Notes: generated by a model not told the origin, from the letters alone. A DNA stretch of 64,000 nt from Chionoecetes opilio (GCA_016584305.1 JACEEZ010010991.1:37501-101500); one strand, 5' to 3'. Positions 1 to 12,269 are shown, counted from the stretch's first letter. Numbers and translations: made by a program.

Positions 1-565
1 TTTAAGCAGTAATATTAAAAACATTGGCAAGTTACAAAACCCAAACATATTTGCCTGTCTGTTTCATCCTTTATCTCTGAATACCAGTCTATGCATTAAC
101 AGTTCTTTGCCAAACATAGGCCTCAAAATACCCACAAAAGTGCTTAATTTTCGTGCGAATATAGGGCCCCCACAAAAGCTGAGCCCCAGGGCCCCACAGC
201 TCTTGATCCGGCCCTGAGCTGAAGTATCGTAGTTTATAGTCTTTCCAATGTATCAAGTCACTTTAATTGCTTTAATTTCTACCCATTACCATTATAATTA
301 CATATATATACATTCCTACTCTCCCTCTATGGTGAGCGAACAATACCTCCCTCACAAGGGGGGATAAAACTACCACTCTACTAATAATTGAGAGGATGGT
401 TGGTGTATAATTTCCACCAGTGACTTGATCAAATGGAAAGACTATAGTATTGTGGGAAATTATAATTATTAGTTCTCTTCAAACCTGGGAAGAATAAAGA
501 TTTAGCATAAAATGTATTCCTGTTATGCCGCCCGCCAGCGTTGCAAGGGCGTGGATATTATACCG
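1..565. other. Intergenic, no gene seen
   Basis: AT-rich sequence. A GGGCCCCCACAAAAGCTGAGCCCCAGGGCCCC-like segment near 165-205 and an inverted repeat around ACTATAGT...GACTTGATCAAATGGAAAGACTATAG (235-450) suggest old transposon remains. No coding signal on either strand. Confidence 0.4.
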
Positions 566-708
566 TTAATTACCCCTTCACGCCCAGATATTTCCTTTAC
601 TATAAAAAATTGTCAGGTCATATCTATAAAATAATGCTTATGTCTATCAAAATCGTCTAATGGTAGTCAAATTACTATGAAATGTACGTTCTGGGCGTAA
701 AGGGTTAA
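566..708 (-). mobile_element. TTAA MITE, internally deleted copy
   Basis: Ends ACCCCTTCACGCCCAGAT and ACGTTCTGGGCGTAAAGGGTTAA match the 212-bp TTAA family; about 70 bp of the interior is missing. Confidence 0.75.
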
Positions 709-1064
709 TTAATCATGAAGTACTCGTTTATTTTGTGTAGCTGAGCGTCTGCACACTATGCATTATAAATAGTAAATATATAAATACGAATAAAAGCGTG
801 AGGCTGTGAAAGCGAGGCAAGACTAAAAGCAAGTCTGAAATGTCTGGTGCACGTTTTATACCACAAATCTTACTCATAATAGCACTTGAAGTTGATATAC
901 TGCATAATAGTATAGCATGGTATATTTAATACGTAAGGTTGAAATACACACATACACGCCAACACAATACACAGGATCAGAGGCAGAGATGTATATAGTG
1001 AGTTAGTAACCAAACCCATACTTCCTAAAGGACCACTACCCTCAATAACACTATGCCTATGGGG

Positions 1065-1325
1065 TACCGTAGATAACACTATAGTCGCCAGTCACTCGCC
1101 ACTGCACTGATGTCGCCAGGCACAATATATTACGAATTTTAGCATCACTACAGACTTTGATGTGCCACTGAAGACATGTAGTGTGATGTACATAATATAA
1201 ACTACTGTGCATGCGTCTTCAGTGACACATAAAAGTCTGTAGTGATGCTAAAATTCGTAATATATTGTACCTGGCGACATTAGTGCAGTGTCAAGTGACT
1301 GGCGACTATAGTGTTATCTACGGTA
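1065..1325. mobile_element. TA-flanked mariner-type MITE, short class
   Basis: Near-perfect palindrome of 261 bp with ends TACCGTAGATAACACTATAG and CTATAGTGTTATCTACGGTA. A TA at each end fits a Tc1/mariner target duplication. Related copies at 38733 and 41219 are the same size class. Confidence 0.85.
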
Positions 1326-1414
1326 GCACAGGTGTCCATGTCTGTATACCCTATGTACTATATGCACTTTGATACTATGTCCCCTAATGTGCCTATATTA
1401 TGTATTTTTTGTTT

Positions 1415-1516
1415 TGCTCTAGTACTTAAGTTAACTCCTTGTCTTGTTGTTGTTGTTGCTTCTTTTGTCTGTATGCCTCCGGGCGATAATAAAATCACTA
1501 TTATCATTATTATAGT
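1415..1516 (+). mobile_element. LINE 3' terminus with CCTCCGGGCGATAATAAAAT end
   Basis: Segment ending TCTGTATGCCTCCGGGCGAT, AATAAAAT and an ATT-type tail; copies at 10283-10370 and 46405-46492 share it. It looks like the 3' end of a non-LTR retrotransposon. Confidence 0.6.
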
Positions 1517-1656
1517 CGCCACTGCACTAATGTCGATATAACTATGTAACTATGTATTATTCGATAACTAATAGATATTCATTCAAATCTGTGTTTACTT
1601 TCTTGTAACACCAACACCAGATAAAAAGAGCAAAAAATCGACCGCAATGACCTGCT

Positions 1657-2022
1657 ATAGCTTTTTTTTTTATGGTCAAAATGCAGTAAGGAAGCCACGC
1701 CCCCTGCCTCTCCTTCTATTCTACGGGGCAGCTGATTAGTGCATTCCTCGTATCATCACTACCAATCACAATATCTTCACTACTTAACAGCGGCGTGATC
1801 ATGGACAGAGCAATCTTCACTACAGAGGGTGACAAAATCAAAATTCCCTCTGTAGTGAAGATTGCTCTGTCCAGTGGTCACGCCGCTGTTAAGTAGTGAA
1901 GATATTGTGATTGGTGGTGATGATACGAGGAATGCACCAATCAGCTGCCCCGTAGAATAGAAGGGGAGGCAGGGGGCGTGGCTTCCTTACTGCATTTTGA
2001 CCATAATAAAAAAAATAGACTA
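1657..2022. mobile_element. Foldback element, about 160-bp arms
   Basis: Left arm from TATGGTCAAAATGCAGTAAGG and right arm ending CCTTACTGCATTTTGACCAT are almost perfectly complementary over some 160 bp around a short loop near 1838. CTATAGC lies outside both arms and may be a target duplication. Confidence 0.8.
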
Positions 2023-2680
2023 TAGCTGCTTCATAAAGAAATATAATAAAAGCGTTGAAAATATACAAGATCCGTCCACTTATTTGAGATGATGGCTAAG
2101 TTATGCTCGACAGAAATATTACGCAGCATATGAATCGCTTTGCTTGGTTAATTCAATTCGAAAAGCTAGCCAAAAATTGCATTGTAATTCATTCTTAACC
2201 TATAAAAGCATCCAGCAAGCAGGCTATCCTTTGCCTCTGCCTCGAGCACTCGGCGGCTGCAATGCTTTTTTTTTTTTTACATTGAAGCCTATAGCGCCAG
2301 TGGGCTATTTTATCCTATGGAGGGACGTGATGGCTGGCCCGCCCAAAGCCGTCTGTCTCCGCCCGTTGGGTGGCGCAGGCTGGATTTTTATAGTGACACC
2401 TGTGATGTTATAGGTGAGGGTCCGTTTTCTATGATGGTCTACCCTCAGTTTGAAGGCCCTTATAGCGGGTGCAGAGGAGTGCTTAGAGGCGTAGTGAGGC
2501 CAGCAGCAGACAGACGGCGAGTGCTGAGACCACGGGTGGGGGAGTTGCAGAACCCTAAAAAACATATGCAAGTTAGAGTGAGTGCGGAGACGGGAGAGGC
2601 CTTGTGTGTGCTGTTACTTATACTGTACTATTACTACTGTTACTACTAGTATTACCCCTACCCCTCGTTATTGTATGTTA

Positions 2681-3166
2681 AGGCCCAGTCACACATACAC
2701 GACGCACGGCCCGCGCACTGAAAAATTTGCAATTTTGGCCAGTGCGTTGTCGTTCGTTAGGTGTGCGTCAGCATGCGTTACTCGTTCGTCGAGCGCGCTG
2801 GACCAACGCTATGCATTCGTTGTCATTTGCTGTGTGTGTCGGGATTTTTGTGCATGCACAAAAATGTGCGCGGAGCTCGACGCATGAATGTACACGCCAG
2901 AAGGACGCCTGACACGCGCAGAGCGCGCTAGCAACACGCTGTGCATTCGTTGGATTTTTTAACATGTGCGCTCTGTATACCCTATGTATGCGCCTTGTAT
3001 ACGCGCAGCGCGCTAGTAACACACTGTGCATTCGCAAGCATACAACTCGCTAGCTTCTCCCAAATCCTGACAAAAGTTGGGCGCACAACGACACACTGAT
3101 CTTCTTTTCCATTTTTTATTAATTTTCAATGCGTGGGCCGTGCGTTGCGTATGTGTGACTGTGCCT
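2681..3166. mobile_element. PIF/Harbinger-type MITE with TTA duplication
   Basis: Inverted ends AGGCCCAGTCACACATACAC and its imperfect complement ending in GTGACTGTGCCT, each flanked by TTA (2678-2680 and 3167-3169). 486 bp, GC-rich interior, no transposase. Confidence 0.75.
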
Positions 3167-3231
3167 TTACAGTACTTACCCCTTACTATTACTATATTAC
3201 TATTACTATTACTATCAATTACAGTACTTAC

Positions 3232-6200
3232 CCCTATCACGTTGTACTCGGGGCAGCCCAGCTCGGAGGCCGTCAGCTGGATGATGTTGTAGGTGCGTTT
3301 CTTGCGTCGTGTGCAGGTGTGCGGAGCCATGGTCGTGAAGGTTTCCCGCCGCGTGAACTCCTGCAGCCAATGCGTCAGCCACATGAGGTCGCAGTCGCAC
3401 TCCAGGGGGTTGTCTGAAGAGGAAAAGAAGCCAGGGTCAATAGGTTCTGCCACAGAGGTCCTCCGGGATTTGTGACTTCTGAGAGAGTTACCGTAGATAA
3501 CAATAAAGTCGCCAGAAAAACATTTTTTTCGATGTACAGACGTCTGGTGGTGTTAATAGTTACTTTTTTACATCCATGATTTAAGGAAAGTTAGAAGGGG
3601 CTATCTGGAGAGTCTGTGTCATTTTGTGTCTTCATCTGTGTCATAGTATGGCTATAAATGAACAAATTACAAAAATATCACCAGAGAGGCGACCAACAAT
3701 AAGGTCGCCAATTAGTGTTTATGTTCCAAGTGTCCTCCCGCCGTCATCGTCGCATGAAAAAAAAACGAGTAGTTAAATTTGAAACCGTCTATACTTGCAG
3801 ATACAAAGCATAAAACAACGCTGAAACAGGGTAGATTATACAGTCATGATATAAACTACTGTGTATCATCTTCAGTGTCAGATAAAAATCAGTAGTAATG
3901 CTATAATTCGTAATATTTGGCGGCTGGCGACATCAGTGCAGGTGGCGACTATAGTGTTATCTACGGTAGGATTCTTACCAGTGCTGAACCGTACCAAAGT
4001 AAGCAGCACTAAGCACCTCCCTCACCCGCCCTTTACCCCTTCGCTACTCACGCGAGAGGTCAATCATGGTGAGGGTGTCGAGCACGGGCTGCACGGTGTC
4101 CTCGGTGAGGTGTGTGAGGTCGTTGTGGGACAGCTTGAGCCACTCCAGGGAATGCAGGTCAAAGAAGGTCATGGGCAGGAACACCCGGATGCTGGACGAG
4201 GGGAGAGACGAGGGGAACAAAGGGGAATGCTATTTAATACATATTTCTGGAAAAGTGTAGATTTAAAAAAGAAATAGGGAAAAAGCTGGTTCACAAATAG
4301 GGTGGTGAAGGATTGGAATGGACTCAGTAGACAGGTAGTTAGTGCGGAGTCAATAGGGAGCTTTAAAGGGAGGCTGGATAAATTCATGGATGGGGATGAA
4401 AGGTGGATGTAGGTAGTGTTAAGTAACAGGAACTACCACGTGTAGGTCTGACGGCCTCTTATAACTTCCTTATTTTTTTATGTTCTTATGTTCTTATTTC
4501 ATTAATTTTTCCCCTTTTTTTACATCACAAATAACTGGCCAAGAAATTGAAAGCGATCAAAGAATAGAAGAGAAGATTGAAGAAGAAGAAGAAGAAGAAG
4601 AATAGAAGAAGATTGCAGAAAAAAAGATACTTATGAAAAGGAAAAGTTGAGTATATAAGACTGCATGTCACTCATAAGAACATAAGAACATAAGAAAATA
4701 AGGAAGCTACAAGAGGCCGCGAGACCTACACGTGGTAGTTCCTGTTACTTAACACTACCTACATCCACCTTTCATCCCCATCCATAAAGCTGTCTAGCCT
4801 CCTTTTAAAGCTCCCTATTGACTCCGCACTAACTACCTGATAACAGAGTCCATTCCAATCATTTACCACCCTATTTGTGAACCAGTTTTTCACTATTTCT
4901 TTATCAAATCTACGCTTTTCTGGTTTGAATCCGTTACTTCTTGTTCTACCCAAAGTAACATTACCATCCATGTAATGTTACTTTGGTTCTACCTATATGA
5001 AAAGGAAAAGTCGAGTATAACTTGTATAAGGCTGCATGTCACTCATAAGAACATAAGAATATAAGAAAATAAGGGAGCTACAAGAGGCCGCGAGACCTAC
5101 ACGTGGCAGTTCCTGTGACTCACTTGTTTCTATTCAGCATGAGGAACTTGAGACTCTCCCCGTAGCCCTCGAAGGCGTCCTCCATGACGTGGGTGATGCG
5201 GTTGGAGTCGAGGTCGAGCTGGCGAAGGTTGAGGAGCGGTCGGAGGGCGTGGGAGGGAATGTGGTCCAGGCGGTTGTGGCCGATCTCAAGCCACTCCAAG
5301 TTGTCTGTGGGAAGAACATAAGAACATAAGAAAATAAGAAAATAAGGAAGCTACAAGAGGCCGTGAGACCTACACGTGGTAGTTCATGTTACTTAACACT
5401 ACCTACATCTACCTTTCATCCCCATCCATGAATTTATCTAGCCTCCCTTGAAAGCTCTCTAATGACTCCGAAGAAGGAAAGTAGCAGGGCCGTTTCTATA
5501 CTATATGCGAACTACGCGGTTGCATAGGGCCCCCGAAGCCACCAAGGGGCCCCCAAGCTGTCAATATTTGCTTTTTTTTTATAATCTAGTCTCTTTTCCT
5601 CTTAAAGTGCACCAGATTGATGCATTTAAATATTTAAGGCGTGCCCCTGAAACACCTTAGAGGGGTTGGAATCCCCCCACCATATTTTTACAAAATGAGG
5701 CCCCCAAACAGCATTTTGCATAGGGCCCCCAAACAGCAGTTTGCATAGGGCCCCCAAACAGCATTTCGCATATGGTCCCCAAACAGCATTTCGCACAGGG
5801 CCCTCAAACAGCATTTCGCATAGGGCCCCCAAACAGCATTTCGCCTATAGGGCCCTCAAATAGCATTTCGCATAGGGCCCTCAAACAGCATTTCGCATAG
5901 GGCCCTCAAACAGCATTTCGCATAGTATAATACATACATGATGCATTTAAGTCATATCAAAGTAACAACAATAGGTAATGTTACTTTGAGTCATATATGA
6001 GTCGACAGATAAGGACTCGTGCGGCAGACTCACCTTCCAGCCCCGCAAAGGCCATGTCGCTGATGTTGGTGAGCAGGTTGTGTTTCAGGTTGAGGGAATT
6101 GAGGCTGGAAATCTTATTGAAGACGTTAGCCTCCAACACTGCTAACTTGTTGTTCTCCAGCATCAGCATATCCAGCTTTTCCAAACCTAAGGATAAGAAC

Positions 6201-7223
6201 TGCTAAACTCTGGAACTCTCTTTCTGTTTCTATTTTTCCACTTTCCTACGACTTCAATATTTTCAAGAGAGGAGTAACAAGACACAACCCGAACTAAATT
6301 GACCGACCCTCCCTTTTTATATTACTGAAAAGTAACTGAATATACCAAATTAGTTAGTCGACAAAGATACTAAACAGGTCATATCTATAAAATATTGCTT
6401 ATATTCTCTAAAAAAAAATTGTCTAATGGTACCCAAATTACAATAAAAATTACTTTCTGGTCCTCAAGGGGTTAAAGCCTCTTCTATTTACATTCTGATC
6501 TTATTTCTTCTAATAGGTAATAGTAGGCTACTTATAATAGGTAATAGGTAATAATAGGTAATAGCTAATAGGGAAATAGTACTAGGTCCTACGCTCTTAG
6601 AAAAGAAGGGTAGGAAAAGGGTAGAAAAAGGGTGTTTGTAGTGATGAAATACTGCTACCCTTTTTCTACCCTTACAAATATACCCTTTTGCAACCCTAAA
6701 TATACCCTTTTCCAACCCCAAATATACCCTTTCTCAACCCTCTCGTCTAAAAAGGGTAGATAAAGGGTAGATGAAGGGTATAATCGGCAGCATCTACCCT
6801 CCAGCCTGGACATAGGGTATAAAAAGGGTAGTGATGGTGCGATGTAACAATTCTACCCTTAATATACCCCTTATTTCTGAGAGTGTACGGAAGCTCCCCC
6901 TCTTAAAATCTGCCTACAATGCTGTTTGATCCCATTATTCATTTCAACCTGCTTACTTTATCTTTATTCTATCAGTTTGACTTACTTGACCTACTTCACT
7001 TATAGTTACTTCATATTTCCCCCCTGCGCCGCATTGGTTCAAAGGTTCCCTCCCGCCCCTCTCGACGGTAGTGTGGTGGTCATCCTGTGTGTGTGTGTGT
7101 ATGTCCCTTGTTCACACCACTTCCCTAACCCTAACCTCCCCTCCCTCATCTCGCTTCATTTCCTCACGCCCTCACACCCTCCATCGTGCCTCTCTTGCTT
7201 CCACTAATCCCTATGCACCCTCC

Positions 7224-7254
<31 letters not shown>

Positions 7255-8259
7255 CACACACACACACAAGCAACTCGAAAACAGACAATGAGAGACTACT
7301 ACTGACTCGGAAGCAAAGAGAAGGTCGATACACAAGAGAACATACAAAAAAATTAGGAAAAGGGAGACAACTTCCCTTATAGAAATGTATAAGTTTGGAA
7401 TGGACTAAATGAGGAGGTGATATCAGCAAAGAATGTGCACCAGTTAATAGAAAGACTGGATAAATGTAGATACGGAGACTGGACCACACGAGTGTAGCTC
7501 AGGCCCTGTAAAACACAACTAGGTAAACACACACACACACACACACACCTGTAAAGCTGCCTTCAAGGATGGTAGTGATGAAGTTCTCGCTCAGTGACAA
7601 AACCTCCAACTTGGACAACGAGTGAAGGTTCGGAACATCGACCAAATGATTCTTGCCCAAGTTGACGCGATACAGTTTGCTGCAGGGATAGGAGAGTCAG
7701 TGGCGGATTTAGGAGGGGGGGGGGCGAGTAGGCCATGGCCTAGGGCCCCCGCACCCGCAAGGGCCCCGCTCCCCAAGGGAAAAAATAGGTTTTCACTGAA
7801 AATCTGAATGCTGGCCTTTCCTATTTGCTGGAACACTGTTACATTGCATGTACCCTAATATGCCACAAATTAGTACCAAGATGATGTAAAATATGGGTGG
7901 AAAAAGTTTCAATTAAACTAATATGAAAGAACTCTGAACCCCATTTAATTCAGGGCCCCGCACTCCCACCAGCCTAGAGGCCCCGCACACCATCAATCCC
8001 CCCCTGGGGAGAGTGTGGTGGTGAGGGTGATGGTGGTGATGATGATGGTGGTGATGGTGGGGTTAGTGAGGGTGGTGGTGATGATGGTGGTGGTGGTGGG
8101 GGTGGTGGTGGTGGTGGGGGGGGGGGGGGGGGTGACACCATTCACTAGGGGGAGGCTGTGAGACAACCCACCAATTTTTCACTTAGTACTTCCTGTCCAG
8201 GTCTACCCAGTATATGACCAGCCCTCCCCTCCCCCCCCTCGCTCTCTCTATCTCTATCT

Positions 8260-8298
<39 letters not shown>

Positions 8299-8307
8299 CA
8301 CAAACAA

Positions 8308-8386
<79 letters not shown>

Positions 8387-11300
8387 TGGCACAGCAAAAC
8401 TCAATAGAAACTTTCTCATTCATACTTTGCTACTACATACTTTACTGCTGGTATACTAAAGATTGTCTAAAAAAAATTCACCTACATATTTCACGGCGAG
8501 AGACTGAAGCGTAATATAGTATGTTTGCATCTTGCCATAGCAGCCAAACTAAATTGAGCGATAAAATAAGGATGTGGGAGTGTTTTGGTGATGCCCTGCA
8601 GTGCCCACGGGGGTGCCACAGTGCCAATACAGCCCTTAAAGGATTATTTAGTTGTTGGTCACCCTATTGCCCCTATAGCATGGGAAGTAGATTGGACTCA
8701 CTTGCCGATGCCGGAGAATGCGTTCTCATTGATGTGTCTGATTTGGTTGTTGTAGAGGGAGAGTCGCTCGAGTGCCTTCAGCCCCATGAACACCGCCTGC
8801 CCCAGCACCGTGATCATGTTGTAGTTCAGGTTCAGGAAGGACAGGTTCTGCAGGTGCATCAAGGCTGTCGTGGGCACCTGCGAACAACACATAAGAACAT
8901 AGGAACATAAGAAAATAAGGAAGCTAAAATATAAGAGGCCGCGAGACCTACACGTGGTAGTTCCTGTTACTTAACGCACTAACTACCTGTCTACTGAGTC
9001 CATTCCAATCATTTACCACCCTATTTATGAACCAGTTTTTCCCTAACACACAAGCATAGTCAGGCGCACGAGTCAAAGGATGATATAACAATAGTATGAA
9101 CATTTTGCTGACCTCTCCTTACCGAACTTATTTACTTACTACTTTCTTGCTTACTTACTTGCGAACAACACACACAGTCGAGGCGATGTCAAAGGATGAT
9201 ATAACAATAGTATGAAATAACAATAACAATAACAATATGAAATAACAATAGCACACGAGTCAATGGATGAATATAGTATTAGTATGAAATATTCAGTTAC
9301 CTCTCCTTAACCCCTTGAGACCTAGAACGTAATTTCCATTGTAATTTGGGTACCATTAGACGATTTTTAGTGACTATAAGCAATATTTTAGAGATACTAT
9401 GACCTGTTTACTATTCTTGTCCACTAGTTCATTTGGTATATTAAGTTACTTATCGTAATTTTATGGCTAACAACAGACAATTTTATAAAGCAAAGGAAAG
9501 ACCTGGGCGTGAAGGGGTTAATACCTCCAACACCCACAGACTCAAAATCAATACGTCTATAAAAACCTGACATATTTTTTTCACCTACAGTTTTTTTGTT
9601 TTTGTTTCTGTTTTCTTAAAGATTATGTAAACGCAGGAATTTGAAGTGCAGCTTTGCCTGAAGACTGTAAGTAACGAGGAAACTGATATAAAGGTCACTA
9701 GGATGTAATCACTGCTCCGAAAGCTAACTATTTCCCATGAATCACTTGGCATGACATCAGAGCTTCTCACAAACACCAACTTCATCACTCATTGTGTTAT
9801 GTCTATAAATAACAACAATATAAAATTATGTACTCGACAATCACCATTAATATCTATAAAATGACCCACGATGCTTTGCTACCCCCCTCCCCCTTCTATG
9901 AATACCAGCAATATAGGTACACAATAATGACCATAAATATCTATATGATGACCCCCTAGCTCCCCCTGGCCGCTGTACCACCAAGTGTTGTGTTGTGTTG
10001 TGCGAACTATTGCAGTGTCTATATTGCCCTCACGTCTATATTATTTTGTATTTGCTTTAACCCCTTGAGACCCAGAACGTAATTTCCATTGTAATTTGGG
10101 TACCATTAGACGATTTTTAGTGATTATAAGCAATGTTTTATAGCTATGACCTGTTCAGTATCCTTGTCCACCAGCTAATTCGGTATATTCAGTTAGTTTT
10201 CGTAATTTAATGGCTCAAGAACAGTAGTTTTTATAGAGCAAAGGAAAGATCTGGGTGTGAAGGGGTTAAGTTCATTCCCTCATGTCTGTATCATATCAAG
10301 TTGTTGTTTTTCCTGTATGCCTTCGGGTGAAAATAAAATTATTATTATTATTATTACTATTGCTGCAACCAATACTTACAGCCTTGAGGTTGTTATAAGA
10401 CAGATCGAGCGTCTCCAAGTCCAACGCGAGAGTCCTGAGCGATGAGTCCTCCACCACGCTGATGTTGGTGCGACTCATGGTCAGGTGCTGCACTTCGAGG
10501 CCCAGGAAGGAGTAGTCGTGCACGCGGGGAAAGTCGAAGTTACGGAACATGAGCCGGTAGAGCACGGTGGAGCGGTTCTTTAGGACGCTCATGCTCGTCA
10601 ACACCTGAGCCTCGTCCGCGTTCTCACAGGCTATGCTCAGACCTGTCAGGGAAAACATAAGAACATAAGAAAATAAAGAAGCTACAAGAGGCCGTGAGAC
10701 CTACACGAGGTAGTTCCTGTTACTTAACTCTACCTACATCCACCTTTCATCCCCATCCATGAATTTATCCAGCCTCCTTTTAATTAAAGACCCCTATAGA
10801 CTCCGCATTAGGGGTCTTTAAAAGAAGTCTGGATAAATTCATGGATGGAAAAACGTCATCATGTAGCAAGAATTAACGTAACCTGCTCTGCTTGCCTCTG
10901 GAAAATATATTATATATGTGCAATACATCAAGAGAATAAAATATATCATTGACGCTATGAATATTACAACACACACTTGAACAACAGCAATACCTCGCAC
11001 AGGGGAGGCCCACCAGGGGCGGATCATGGGAAAAGTTTTGGGGGGGCCAATTAAGTTACCAGAAATCCTATTAGAAAAAGTTTTAGGAGAGCCAAGTTAC
11101 TAGATAATTTAGCTTATTCATGTATAGTATATGGTATTAAATAATTTTGTGTAATTGTGGATAGTACATTATTTTAGCACATAATAGTACCTAATAGATA
11201 ACTGGCTAAAACAACGAGCCAGTTACATCAGCGCAGCGAAATATAGATTTGTTGTGTAGCTGTGTGCATGCAGATAGTCATGGATAAAGAAGCACATGGA

Positions 11301-11646
11301 AACAAACAGTGCATATTATATTCCACATTTTGAGGAAAGCCAAACCACACGATTTTTCATTTTAGGCCTACCATGACCCTGGTGCCTCCCCCCTCCCTTC
11401 CCCTCCCCCCCAGAACCCCCCAGCGAGTCCCACCTACCTACCCCCTTCCCCCACCCAAGGAAGAGAGTCCCCTGAGTCCCACCTACCTCTGGACTTCACT
11501 TTACAGGTGCAGGGCAGTATCTCCACGGCGGCGGGGCAGGACCAGTCTGCGGCGGACCTCCCGGAGTCGCCCATCACCACCGCCACCAGCGCCATCACCG
11601 CCACCACGCGCCCCGCCCCAAGCACACCCAGCCCCGCACACATCAT
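3232..11646 (-). CDS. Secreted leucine-rich-repeat protein, multi-exon (3' end not found)
   Basis: Eight exons read in phase on the minus strand: 11487-11646 (ATG at 11646), 10380-10642, 8702-8877, 7549-7679, 6034-6186, 5124-5304, 4052-4191 and 3232-3413, giving 462 codons so far. The first exon has a hydrophobic signal peptide (about residues 1-26) and an N-terminal cysteine cap (CPAAVEILPCTC). The middle exons carry LRRs with the LxxLxLxxNxL pattern. The last exon found has a C-terminal cap (NPLECDCDLMW, then two more Cys). All junctions have AG/GT and compatible phases. After the cap comes a good donor (GTAAGTACTG at 3231), so at least one more exon is expected further left; I could not identify it. 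The cap style resembles decapod proteins annotated as the oplophorus-luciferin monooxygenase non-catalytic subunit, which is a pure LRR protein. Ligand and role are unknown. I infer secretion or extracellular display. Confidence 0.85.
3489..3968. mobile_element. TA-flanked mariner-type MITE, long class
   Basis: 480 bp with ends TACCGTAGATAAC and GTTATCTACGGTA. The interior contains TTTACATCCATGATTTAAGG and TGGCTATAAATGAACAAATT, shared with copies at 14811, 38095 and 43824. Confidence 0.85.
4262..4498 (+). mobile_element. CR1-like LINE 3' end
   Basis: Encodes the end of a reverse transcriptase (NWFTNR-like, then VVSAESIGSFKRRLD, MDGDERWM, stop), followed by a GGTCTGACGGCCTCTT 3' UTR and a TTCTTATG octamer tail, the tail type of CR1 elements. 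5'-truncated. Confidence 0.8.
4673..4976 (-). mobile_element. CR1-like LINE 3' end
   Basis: The longest clean copy of the family here. On the minus strand it reads KNWFTNRVVNDWNGLCYQVV, AESIGSFKRRLDSFMDGDER and WM stop, the usual C-terminus of CR1/L2-clade reverse transcriptases. The octamer tail is at 4673-4690. Confidence 0.85.
5044..5118 (-). mobile_element. CR1-like tail abutting the donor of LRR exon 6
   Basis: Short 5'-truncated copy whose upstream end begins within about six bases of the exon 6 donor (GT at 5123-5122). Confidence 0.7.
5310..5480 (-). mobile_element. CR1-like tail abutting the acceptor of LRR exon 6
   Basis: The octamer tail ends about eight bases upstream of the exon start (5304) and supplies the pyrimidine-rich TTCTTATGTTCTTCCCACAG. 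Confidence 0.8.
5690..5928. repeat. Minisatellite CAGCATTTCGCATAGGGCCC
   Basis: About ten copies of a 23-25 bp unit in an LRR-gene intron, next to a related GGGCCCCC-rich block at 5520-5560. Confidence 0.85.
6318..6475 (-). mobile_element. TTAA MITE fragment
   Basis: Minus-oriented copy of the 212-bp family that keeps the AAGGGGTTAA end and lacks the CTGGGCGTGAAGGGG end. Confidence 0.7.
6590..6886. mobile_element. Foldback repeat made of AAAGGGTAG units
   Basis: Ends GCTCTTAGAAAAGAAGGGTA and TACCCCTTATTTCTGAGAGT are inverted. Between them are many AAAGGGTAG or CTACCCTTT units in opposite orientations. Confidence 0.6.
7385..7531 (+). mobile_element. Second LINE 3' end (CCACACGAGTGTAGCTCAGG family)
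   Basis: Encodes, in part, a reverse-transcriptase terminus reading RLDKCRYGDWTTRV in one frame, then GCTCAGGCCCTGTAAAACAC and a CA-rich tail. A relative lies near 39360-39400 in the opposite orientation. Confidence 0.5.
7698..8006. mobile_element. hAT-type MITE near the acceptor of LRR exon 4
   Basis: Begins CAGTGGCGGATTTAGG and ends CCCCCCCTG, flanked by AGGAGAGT (7690-7697) and GGGAGAGT (8007-8014), seven of eight bases identical. The left end lies 18 bases upstream of the exon at 7679. Confidence 0.6.
8015..8135. repeat. GTGGTGATG minisatellite and poly-G
   Basis: Purine/T-rich GTG/GAT repeats ending in a run of about 16 G. Confidence 0.85.
8262..8386. repeat. CA microsatellite
   Basis: Interrupted (CA)n of about 120 bp. 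Shorter CA/GT tracts lie at 7222-7269, 40886-40912 and 25311-25328. Confidence 0.95.
8889..9048 (-). mobile_element. CR1-like tail abutting the acceptor of LRR exon 3
   Basis: The tail ends about 12 bases upstream of the exon start (8877); the body has an internal deletion. Confidence 0.75.
9307..9521 (+). mobile_element. TTAA MITE (piggyBac-type)
   Basis: TTAACCCCTTGAGACCTAG ... CTGGGCGTGAAGGGGTTAA. Inverted ends and TTAA borders are the piggyBac pattern. The interior carries ACGTAATTTCCATTGTAATT and AGCAATATTTTA. Confidence 0.85.
10057..10269 (+). mobile_element. TTAA MITE (piggyBac-type)
   Basis: Full-length 213-bp copy with both TTAA borders, in LRR intron 2, immediately before a LINE tail. 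Confidence 0.85.
10283..10370 (+). mobile_element. LINE 3' terminus with ATT tail
   Basis: Same family as 1415-1516; ends TGCCTTCGGGTGAAAATAAA then (ATT)n, stopping ten bases left of LRR exon 2. Confidence 0.6.
10655..10860. mobile_element. CR1-like tails, two pieces head to head
   Basis: A minus-oriented tail begins 13 bases upstream of LRR exon 2 (10642) and meets a plus-oriented piece near 10800 to form a small inverted repeat. Confidence 0.7.
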
Positions 11647-12054
11647 CACCACACCTCACTTCGTATTCTTTTCCTTATCGTAATTTTCTCACTACGTATT
11701 TCACTCTGAGTTTTGGAATGCCTATAATTAGTTCCCCCTTGCCTTCTTTTGATTCAGATTACAGGAACGATCCACGTGTAGGTTTCGCAGCCTCTTGTAG
11801 CTTCCTTATTTTCTTATGTTTTTTTGTTCTTATGACTCCTCTCCCGCCTCGCTCCTCAGCCTCGATTCAACCTCACCATGCAAACTCACCCACCACTAAC
11901 CCTCCAGATAGCAAAACCTGTGATTGTTAAAGGAAACATTATATATTATATACATGCATTTATATATGTATATCTACGAGTAAATGTACTATATTATGTC
12001 ATAGTCAATATTTCGGCTGATATATCATAACCCCATTGCCTCACACGCAACGCA

Positions 12055-12269
12055 TCAACCCCTTGAGACCCAAAATGTAATTTCCATTGTAATTTGGCAA
12101 CCATTAGACGATTTTTAGTGACTATAAGCAATATTTTATAGATATGACCTGTTTATAATTTCGTGTCGACTAACCAATTTGGTATATTAAGTTAGTTTTC
12201 GTAATTTTATGGCTACAACAACATACGATTTTTTAGAGGAAATGAAAGATCTGGGCGTGAAGGGGTTAA
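12055..12269 (+). mobile_element. TTAA MITE
   Basis: Left border mutated to TCAA, right TTAA intact; otherwise a full-length copy. Confidence 0.8.

Noticed and set aside
870..1079. 69-codon minus-strand ORF beside the first MITE
   Set aside because: No recognisable family or splice context; ends inside the MITE.
8214..8459. His/Thr-rich ORF
   Set aside because: Pure translation of the CA microsatellite.
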